Shown here: positions 59,083-64,000 of the stretch, piece after piece
How positions within the stretch are numbered: the stretch's first letter is position 1
Layout of the letters: every line of letters starts with the position of its first letter
NCBI RefSeq assembly: GCF_030929605.1
Contig: NZ_JAVFVS010000001.1
Location: 372,001-436,000, forward strand
DNA: 64,000 nt
Source: Flavobacterium sp. LHD-80
Lineage (GTDB): Bacteria > Bacteroidota > Bacteroidia > Flavobacteriales > Flavobacteriaceae
Direction of reading: 5' to 3'
Notes under the pieces: generated by a model
What the model saw: the letters and a program-made list of their open reading frames with translations, nothing else
The model's database searches: none
Told to the model about the DNA's origin: nothing
Program-made: the position numbers and the translations under genes

Positions 59083-59535
59083 ATGACAACATTAAAAGCA
59101 GGCGATAAAGCGCCAAATTTTTCTGGAACAGATCAAGAAGGAAAAACACACAAACTAGCTGATTACGCTGGAAAAAAATTAGTGGTTTTCTTTTATCCAA
59201 AAGCAAGTACTCCAGGCTGTACTGCCGAAGCTTGTGATTTAAGAGATAATTTTCATCGTTTTCAGGCAAATAACTACGAGCTTCTTGGTGTAAGTGCTGA
59301 CAATCAGAAAGCACAAACCAAATTTAAAGAAAAATACGAATTGCCATTTCCTTTACTCGCCGATGAAGATAAATCGGTTATCAATGCTTTTGGAGTTTGG
59401 GGACCAAAGAAATTCATGGGAAGAGAATACGACGGAATTCACAGAACAACTTTCGTAATCAACGAAAAAGGAATTATCGATGAGGTAATCGAAAAAGTAA
59501 AAACAAAAGAACACGCAGAGCAGATTTTGAAATAG
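59083..59535 (+). CDS. bcp: Thioredoxin-dependent peroxiredoxin, Bcp/PrxQ type
   Basis: 150 residues, the usual length. VVFFYPKASTPGCTAEACDL contains the peroxidatic Cys (about 46) and the resolving Cys five residues later, the arrangement of Bcp/PrxQ. NYELLGVSADNQKAQTKFKE and RTTFVINEKGIIDEVI complete the fold. It reduces hydrogen peroxide and organic hydroperoxides in the cytosol with thioredoxin as donor. There is no nearby OxyR. A REP-like element and terminator follow. Confidence 0.95.
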   Translation: MTTLKAGDKAPNFSGTDQEGKTHKLADYAGKKLVVFFYPKASTPGCTAEACDLRDNFHRFQANNYELLGVSADNQKAQTKFKEKYELPFPLLADEDKSVINAFGVWGPKKFMGREYDGIHRTTFVINEKGIIDEVIEKVKTKEHAEQILK

Positions 59536-59640
59536 TTTTCAGTCATAGTTTTCAGTTGTCACCCTGAGCGAAGTCGAAGGGCGCTCCAATTGGAACGTAA
59601 GCTTCGACTTCGCTCAGCCTGACAAAACGCGACTGAAAAC
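59535..59640. repeat. REP-like element with nested inverted repeats (CCCTGAGCGAAGTCGAAGG)
   Basis: Outer arms GTTTTCAGTC (59535-59544) and GACTGAAAAC (59631-59640) enclose TGTCACCCTGAGCGAAGTCG (from 59557), which pairs with GACTTCGCTCAGCCTGACA ending at 59624. This CTGAGCGAAGTCGAAG palindrome is a known abundant intergenic repeat in many bacteria, including Bacteroidota. Confidence 0.8.
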
Positions 59641-59646
59641 TTAAAA

Positions 59647-59673
59647 AAAAAGTCCCAATAAAGGGACTTTTTT
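59647..59673. terminator. Bidirectional terminator between Bcp and the 486-residue gene
   Basis: AAAGTCCC at 59649-59656 and GGGACTTT at 59663-59670, with A and T tracts on both sides. Confidence 0.8.
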
Positions 59674-59676
59674 TTA

Positions 59677-61137
59677 TTAAGTATTTTGTTCTAACTCTTT
59701 CTGCGGATGATACCCAAAAAGATGGTGTTCTTTTATAATTTCTGCAACTCCAGAAGGAAGCATTGGTTCCCAGCCTGTTTTTCCTTGGCCAATCATTTTC
59801 AATACTTCTCGAGAGAATACATTTAAAATATCTGGATTGTAATCTTTAATATCAACCACTTTTCCGTTGAATTTAAAGAATTTGTATAATTCTTTCATTC
59901 TTGGATGAACTTTCAAATTATCAGAAGTAATAATTTCGCCATTATCGCCTAACATTGGATACAAGAAAACTTTCATATCGCGGTAGAATAATTTACCGAA
60001 AGCTTCCAAAATTCCTCCACTTAAATGACGGTAATATTTCTCATCAAAAATATCAACTAAGTTGTTTACACCCATTGCCAATCCCATTCTGGCTTTAGTA
60101 TAATTAGAGAAATATTCCACAACTTTATAGTATTCTTGGAAATTCGAAATCATTACGGTTTGACCAAGAGAGCAAAGTAATTCCGCTCTATCCATGAAAT
60201 CACGTTCGTCAATTTCACCATCAGAACGTAAATTCGAAAGCGTAATTTCAAAAACTACTAAAGTATTGTCTTTGTCAACTTTGTTTTCATGTAGAAACAT
60301 CTTTAATGATTTTTCATACATATCAAGATTTACATTCGTTACAGGACGGAAACTTCCTCTAAAAGCAAGAAGGTTCTTTTTGTATAAAACTGCTGCTGGC
60401 AAAACGTTTTTTCCTTCAGGATTAAACATTACGGCATCCGTCATTCCGTTTTTAACTAACTGCAAACTCATTAAACGATTATCAACATCAGCAAAACGAG
60501 GTCCTGAGAAGTTAATAGTATCAATTTCAAGCTGATCTTTGTCTAAGTGATCGTATAAATAACGCAATAAACGTTTCGGGTCGTTATATTTATAGAAAGC
60601 ACCGTAAATTAGGTTTACACCTAAAACTCCAAGAGTTTCCTGTTGTAATCTGGCATCAGTTTCTTTAAAACGAATGTGAAGTATAATTTCGTTGTAAGCT
60701 TCGTCTGGTTCAATTTGGTATCTGATTCCTACCCAGCCGTGGCCTTTAAATTGTTTGGCAAAATCTATCGTTGCTACCGTATTTGCGTAGCTGAAGAAAA
60801 GTTTGTTTGGGTGTTTTTCACGACTTAGACGTTCTTCGATCAATTCACCTTCAAACGTAAGCATTTTTTTAAGTCGGTTTTCAGTCACATAACGGCCGTC
60901 ACCTTCAATACCGTAAACGGCGTCACTAAAATCTTTGTCATAGGCAGACATCGCTTTTGCAATTGTTCCCGATGAACCTCCGGATCTGAAAAAGTGCCTA
61001 ACGGTCTCTTGTCCAGCACCAATTTCGGCAAATGTTCCGTAAATATTCTCGTTTAAATTAATGCGTAACGCTTTGTCTTTTATAGAAGGAATCTGTTCGA
61101 TGACCTTGTCACCTTTGAGTTTTATTTCTGTACCCAT
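59677..61137 (-). CDS. Conserved cytosolic protein of unknown function (486 residues)
   Basis: 486 residues with no signal peptide or TM segment. It opens with a charged stretch and then LRINLNENIYGTFAEIGAGQ and ETVRHFFRSGGSSGTIAKAM, both glycine-rich and unusually well formed for a binding loop. Later segments are SYANTVATIDFAKQF, HGWVGIRYQIEPDEAYNEII and LSNLRSDGEIDERDF. I do not recognise a named family and cannot assign a reaction. It has a good divergent promoter, 90 bp from the MBL gene, and a terminator downstream, so it is monocistronic. Confidence 0.8.
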   Translation of the reverse strand: MGTEIKLKGDKVIEQIPSIKDKALRINLNENIYGTFAEIGAGQETVRHFFRSGGSSGTIAKAMSAYDKDFSDAVYGIEGDGRYVTENRLKKMLTFEGELIEERLSREKHPNKLFFSYANTVATIDFAKQFKGHGWVGIRYQIEPDEAYNEIILHIRFKETDARLQQETLGVLGVNLIYGAFYKYNDPKRLLRYLYDHLDKDQLEIDTINFSGPRFADVDNRLMSLQLVKNGMTDAVMFNPEGKNVLPAAVLYKKNLLAFRGSFRPVTNVNLDMYEKSLKMFLHENKVDKDNTLVVFEITLSNLRSDGEIDERDFMDRAELLCSLGQTVMISNFQEYYKVVEYFSNYTKARMGLAMGVNNLVDIFDEKYYRHLSGGILEAFGKLFYRDMKVFLYPMLGDNGEIITSDNLKVHPRMKELYKFFKFNGKVVDIKDYNPDILNVFSREVLKMIGQGKTGWEPMLPSGVAEIIKEHHLFGYHPQKELEQNT

Positions 61138-61159
61138 TTTATTTTAAATAGATTTGTTA

Positions 61160-61167
61160 CAAAGTTA
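61160..61167 (-). promoter_or_regulatory. Promoter -7 box TAACTTTG of the 486-residue gene
   Basis: On the minus strand a perfect TAnnTTTG lies 22 bases before the ATG at 61137. It is divergent from the promoter at 61202. Confidence 0.6.
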
Positions 61168-61201
61168 GTAAATTAGGCTTCTAATGAAAGAGAAATAATC
61201 C

Positions 61202-61209
61202 TATTTTTG
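61202..61209 (+). promoter_or_regulatory. Promoter -7 box TATTTTTG of the MBL operon
   Basis: A perfect TAnnTTTG lies 18 bases before the TTG start at 61228. It supports that start, because an in-frame stop at 61219 rules out a longer protein. Confidence 0.6.
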
Positions 61210-61227
61210 TAAAAAAATTAAGTTCAA

Positions 61228-61992
61228 TTGAAGGTCTATTTTTTAGGTACTGGTACTTCTCAAGGTATCCCGATTATTGGGGTTGATCATCCCGTTTGCA
61301 AAAGCACTGATGCTAAGGATAAAAGGCTTCGCGTATCCATATGGATTTCGTGGGACGAGCATTCGTATGTAATCGACTGCGGTCCTGATTTCAGACAGCA
61401 GATGCTTTCCTGCGGATGCCGAAAACTCGATGCTATCTTGTTCACGCACGAGCATGCAGATCATACTGCAGGTTTGGACGACATACGTCCGTTTAATTTC
61501 AGACAGGGAGAAATTCCGGTTTATGCGCATGAGCGTGTAATTACTAATTTGGAACGCCGATTTGAATATATTTTTGAAACCGTAAACAAATATCCCGGTG
61601 CACCAAGCATTAAAACAATTGAAGTTTTAAATAATAAACCATTTGCTGTTGGTGATAAAATGGCTATTCCGGTAAATGTTATGCACGGTGATCTGCAGGT
61701 TTTTGGTTATCGTATTGACGACTTTGCTTATTTAACCGATGTAAAAACGATTGAACCGGCCGAAATCGAAAAATTAAAAAACTTAAAAGTTTTAGTTGTA
61801 AATGCATTGCGTGTTGAACCGCACGATACACATTTTAACTTGCAGGAAGCACTTGATTTTATTGAACTTGTTAAGCCTGAAAAAGCTTATTTAACCCATA
61901 TCAGCCATGTTTTAGGTTTTCACGAAGAAGTACAAAAAACGCTTCCGGAAAACGTTTTTCTGGCTTATGATAATTTAGAAATTACAATTTAA
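61228..61992 (+). CDS. MBL-fold phosphodiesterase (PhnP-like)
   Basis: 254 residues starting at TTG (61228); there is an in-frame TAA nine bases upstream and no ATG before the conserved MKVYFLGTGTSQGIPIIG. The metallo-beta-lactamase motif is TRxH-type HEHADHTAGLDD, with further metal ligands in DCGPDF, MHGDL, YLTDV and THISHVLGFHEEV. The glycine-rich GTGTSQG start and the HxHxDH motif match the PhnP/RNase Z branch that cleaves cyclic phosphates. No phn genes are nearby, so the substrate is unknown. It is followed 12 bp later by a small exported protein gene and then a lipoprotein gene. Confidence 0.9.
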   Translation: MKVYFLGTGTSQGIPIIGVDHPVCKSTDAKDKRLRVSIWISWDEHSYVIDCGPDFRQQMLSCGCRKLDAILFTHEHADHTAGLDDIRPFNFRQGEIPVYAHERVITNLERRFEYIFETVNKYPGAPSIKTIEVLNNKPFAVGDKMAIPVNVMHGDLQVFGYRIDDFAYLTDVKTIEPAEIEKLKNLKVLVVNALRVEPHDTHFNLQEALDFIELVKPEKAYLTHISHVLGFHEEVQKTLPENVFLAYDNLEITI

Positions 61993-62004
61993 TTATATTA
62001 TACA

Positions 62005-62508
62005 ATGAAAAAATCCTTAATGCTTTATCTTTTTATCCTCGCGATATTAATGAACCTTTTTACTTATTCGTTTTACAGTGGCGAATTAAAGTTTCAGCAG
62101 GAAAGATATGATAAAACAACTAAGAAACTTAGAGATAGCATAAATTTAGTGTCAGCTAAATTGGCGGATGCGGATTATTTTTCTTTAGAACACAATGAAA
62201 ATGCGCAAAACTACTTTGATAACAGTGCATCTGGAGGAAAAGTAATTTTATACGAAAAATTGATTCCGGTTGTAACGGAGAAATTATTAGATTTCAACAC
62301 TAATCCAAAAGGAAATCCATATACAGGTCAAGATAGTATTGGCGGAAAGAAATTTATCATCAATAAAATCAAAATTTTAAACCACAGATGGATTATTGCA
62401 GATTATAGCAATGGCGAATTATGGGGAGAAGTCTTGTTAAAATATTTTGTTGATAACGATGATAATATTACCTTTGAAGTAAATCAGACTTGGTTATATC
62501 AAAAATAG
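62005..62508 (+). CDS. Membrane-anchored exported protein of unknown function
   Basis: 167 residues. An N-terminal hydrophobic segment (LMLYLFILAILMNLFTYSFY) without a clear cleavage site anchors the protein. A coiled-coil region follows (FQQERYDKTTKKLRDSINLV), then a beta-rich C-terminal domain (FIINKIKILNHRWIIADYSN, GELWGEVLLKYFVD). No family is recognised. It starts 12 bp after the MBL gene and is probably in the same operon. A terminator overlaps its stop codon. Confidence 0.78.
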   Translation: MKKSLMLYLFILAILMNLFTYSFYSGELKFQQERYDKTTKKLRDSINLVSAKLADADYFSLEHNENAQNYFDNSASGGKVILYEKLIPVVTEKLLDFNTNPKGNPYTGQDSIGGKKFIINKIKILNHRWIIADYSNGELWGEVLLKYFVDNDDNITFEVNQTWLYQK

Positions 62509-62532
62509 GATTTTTTAATCCTATTTTTTTTT
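62500..62532 (+). terminator. Terminator overlapping the stop codon of the gene at 62005
   Basis: AATAGGATT at 62504-62512 pairs with AATCCTATT at 62517-62525, followed by a T tract. The TAG stop at 62506-62508 is inside the stem. Confidence 0.75.
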
Positions 62533-62555
62533 GTCTAATTCTAAAAATAGGAACT

Positions 62556-62996
62556 ATGAAAAAAGCTATTTTATTTTCGATTATTATAGTTCTTTCTTTC
62601 TCTTGCGCTAAAAAAGTTTCAGAAGAAAAGAAAGAAGTAAAACCTGAAACAACAAAACCTGAGCCAAAACCAGCTGTTGTAGTTGGCGGCGATTCAGATG
62701 CGCACGGTTGTAAAGCCTCAGCTGGATATACTTGGTCAACATTAAAAAAAGAATGTATCCGAATTTTCGAGGGAACAAAATTGTCTCACTATGATGACGG
62801 AAAAACCTATACAACAGCTTCGTATGTAATTTTCGACGGAGACAAAGCAGAACTTTTCCTTGATACTCAAAAAGAATCTATCATTCTAGAAAGAAAGTCG
62901 GAAGGTGATTCTTGGAAAAAAGATGATTTAGAATTAATTCCCTGGAAAGGTTATGTTTTGAAAAAAGCTGGGAAGATTCTTTATACGGGGGAATAG
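62556..62996 (+). CDS. Small lipoprotein of unknown function
   Basis: 146 residues from the ATG at 62556; an upstream ATG at 62490 overlaps the preceding gene and terminator and gives no sensible signal. The signal MKKAILFSIIIVLSFSC has Cys17 as anchor, followed by a Lys/Glu/Pro linker (about 18-45). The mature domain has HGCKASAGYTWSTLKKECIR with two Cys, and ends LIPWKGYVLKKAGKILYTGE. Short lipoproteins with the GCKASAGYTWS motif recur in Flavobacteriia, in my recollection; their role is unknown. Confidence 0.8.
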   Translation: MKKAILFSIIIVLSFSCAKKVSEEKKEVKPETTKPEPKPAVVVGGDSDAHGCKASAGYTWSTLKKECIRIFEGTKLSHYDDGKTYTTASYVIFDGDKAELFLDTQKESIILERKSEGDSWKKDDLELIPWKGYVLKKAGKILYTGE

Positions 62997-63003
62997 TTTT
63001 AGT

Positions 63004-63138
63004 AATCAGTGTTCAGTTTTTTAGTTTTCAGCCGCGGTTTACAGTTTAGAACTTTGTCAAAGTTTTAAACTTTGACAAAGTTTTTTGATCAATTTACTGT
63101 TCAAAACTGAATACTAAAAAAGTGAACACTGAACACTA
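63004..63138. repeat. Nested inverted repeat with AACTTTGTCAAAGTT core (terminator)
   Basis: The core AACTTTGTCAAAGTT (63050-63064) and AACTTTGACAAAGTT (63068-63082) form strong stems with a T tract after them. Outer arms AGTGTTCAGTTTT (from 63008) and the matching AACACTGAAC segment near 63125-63136 extend the palindrome. The core recurs at 63822-63853, on the other side of the esterase gene. Confidence 0.72.
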
Positions 63139-63780
63139 GCTAACAAGCCAATCCTTAAAATCAAAGAAATTCTGTGGTGCAACACCATGGCCAACAGGAT
63201 ATTCTTTGTAAGTAATTGGAATATTTAATTTCTCTAAAATTGCAGGCGTTTTTCTAGCCCATTCAATCGGAATGACTTGATCTACAGTTCCATGTGAAGC
63301 GAATATTTTTAAGTTTTTAAAGTCATTATTTTCGAAGCCTTCTTTTATGATTTCGTCATTAAAATAACCACTCATCGCCACAACTCTCTGGATTTTTTCA
63401 GGATACGAAAGTGCAGTAGCATAACTTAAAATCGAACCTTGACTGAATCCAATTAATGTTACATTATTGGCGTCAATTGGATAATTGGCAACTAATTCAT
63501 CAATGAAATTTGCAATTGCATCGCGAGAAGTTTTAGCTTGCTCATTGTCTGAAAATTTATTCTGATCAGCATCAAAATTGATTGCGTACCAAGCATAAGC
63601 TCCATATTGCAAATCATAAGGCGCTCTTGCTGAAATGATGTAATAATTATCTGGAAGTTCAGAAGCAAATGAGAATAAATCGGCTTCGTTACTGCCGTAT
63701 CCGTGCAATAAAAGCAATAACGGATTTTTATCTAAAATTACTTTTGGCTCTTTTATTTTATATTCTAAAGATAGATTCAT
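63136..63780 (-). CDS. Alpha/beta-hydrolase, carboxylesterase/phospholipase (YpfH-like)
   Basis: 214 residues, cytosolic. The nucleophile elbow is GFSQG with Ser near residue 118, and the oxyanion segment is LLLLLHGYGSNEADL. The catalytic Asp is in SHGTVDQVIPIEWA and the His in YPVGHGVAP. These motifs and the small size match the carboxylesterase/phospholipase (AB_hydrolase_2) family, which hydrolyses short-chain esters. The stop lies in a REP-like repeat region, and the same palindrome flanks the gene on its 5' side. Confidence 0.9.
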   Translation of the reverse strand: MNLSLEYKIKEPKVILDKNPLLLLLHGYGSNEADLFSFASELPDNYYIISARAPYDLQYGAYAWYAINFDADQNKFSDNEQAKTSRDAIANFIDELVANYPIDANNVTLIGFSQGSILSYATALSYPEKIQRVVAMSGYFNDEIIKEGFENNDFKNLKIFASHGTVDQVIPIEWARKTPAILEKLNIPITYKEYPVGHGVAPQNFFDFKDWLVS

Positions 63781-63821
63781 TTTTTAATTGTCAATTGTAA
63801 ATGGTGAATTGTGAATTTTTC

Positions 63822-63853
63822 ACTTTGTCAAAGTTTCAAACTTTGACAAAGTT
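63822..63853. repeat. Second copy of the ACTTTGTCAAAGTT palindrome
   Basis: ACTTTGTCAAAGTT followed by TCAAACTTTGACAAAGTT matches the core at 63050-63082 with one or two changes. The two copies bracket the esterase gene. Confidence 0.75.
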
Positions 63854-63885
63854 CTAGGAATTTGGAATTTATTTTTTGGATTTGA

Positions 63886-64000
63886 TTATCCTATCGATTT
63901 AAACCATTTTTGAAACAATTCGCCAACTAAGGGAATTGGTTTCATTTGGCCCTGAATAGCAGTAAAGATTCCGTATGTCCAAAGAATTGAAATACAAATC
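63886..64000 (-). CDS. Partial DUF4870-like membrane protein, C-terminal end
   Basis: The minus strand is open from the window edge to a TAA at 63886-63888, giving 38 residues. It contains a hydrophobic segment ICISILWTYGIFTAIQGQM and the ending KPIPLVGELFQKWFKSIG. The TM-then-short-polar-tail form fits the end of DUF4870 (Tic20-like) proteins of Flavobacteriia. Only the C-terminus is visible, so the assignment is tentative. Confidence 0.5.
   Translation of the reverse strand, partial: ICISILWTYGIFTAIQGQMKPIPLVGELFQKWFKSIG

Noticed and set aside
60194..60535. 113-codon open frame antisense to the 486-residue gene
   Set aside because: It is contained within the opposite-strand gene, and its serine/phenylalanine-rich product looks like an antisense shadow.

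Overview
The window is a chromosomal segment of a Flavobacterium-type bacterium (Bacteroidota, Flavobacteriia). The evidence is the low GC content, promoter -7 boxes of the form TAnnTTTG, few Shine-Dalgarno sequences, several TTG starts, many short palindromic intergenic repeats, and family content: SusC/SusD, DUF3810, DUF4834, DUF4268, type I signal peptides ending in AQ and lipoproteins ending in SC/GC. I saw no rRNA, tRNA, CRISPR array, transposase or prophage genes.

Layout. 1-9 kb: a partial DUF3857-like secreted protein overlapping a large TPR/MORN-repeat protein, then DUF4268, a NUDIX hydrolase, a PlsC-type acyltransferase, an ECF sigma factor with a membrane partner, and a DUF3810 zincin-like membrane protein. 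9-14 kb: an M20 aminoacyl-histidine dipeptidase, a 36-residue lysine-rich protein too short for ordinary gene calling, then 1.7 kb in which minus-strand orphan genes are separated by three related attC-like inverted-repeat elements. No integrase is nearby, so this resembles a cluster of attC sites lacking an integrase. 14-22.6 kb: a DEAD-box RNA helicase with an RGG-like tail, RdgB, DUF2809, a GH88 enzyme, two paralogous small lipoproteins, a glutamate synthase-like flavoprotein and a NYN/LOTUS protein.

22.6-29.1 kb is a nitrogen-oxide module. It holds an Rrf2/NsrR-like regulator with three cysteines followed by an azurin-like lipoprotein, a RIC (YtfE/ScdA) iron-sulfur repair protein, a 12-TM histidine-rich membrane protein, and a convergent nirK-cytochrome c / FGE-like / SCO operon. 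A nearly identical 20-bp palindrome lies upstream of the regulator, the RIC gene and nirK, so the regulator's operator can be read directly from the sequence.

29-40 kb: an alpha-oxoamine synthase (serine palmitoyltransferase or cysteate acyltransferase type), a lipoprotein, a GNAT-fold protein, an outer-membrane barrel, then a polysaccharide/membrane group (DUF4834, YfhO, GT4, flippase). 40-43 kb: uvrA. 43-55 kb: a beta-glucan (laminarin-type) utilisation locus with a one-component transmembrane regulator (beta-propeller, Y_Y_Y, LuxR-type HTH), SusC, SusD, a PKD glycan-binding lipoprotein, a GH16 lipoprotein and a secreted GH16. 55-64 kb: a sigma-70 family factor with a 47-residue downstream protein, a TPR protein behind a possibly structured leader, a clusterless endonuclease III, Bcp peroxiredoxin, a conserved 486-residue protein of unknown role, an MBL phosphodiesterase, small exported proteins, a carboxylesterase, and the 3' end of a DUF4870-like gene.
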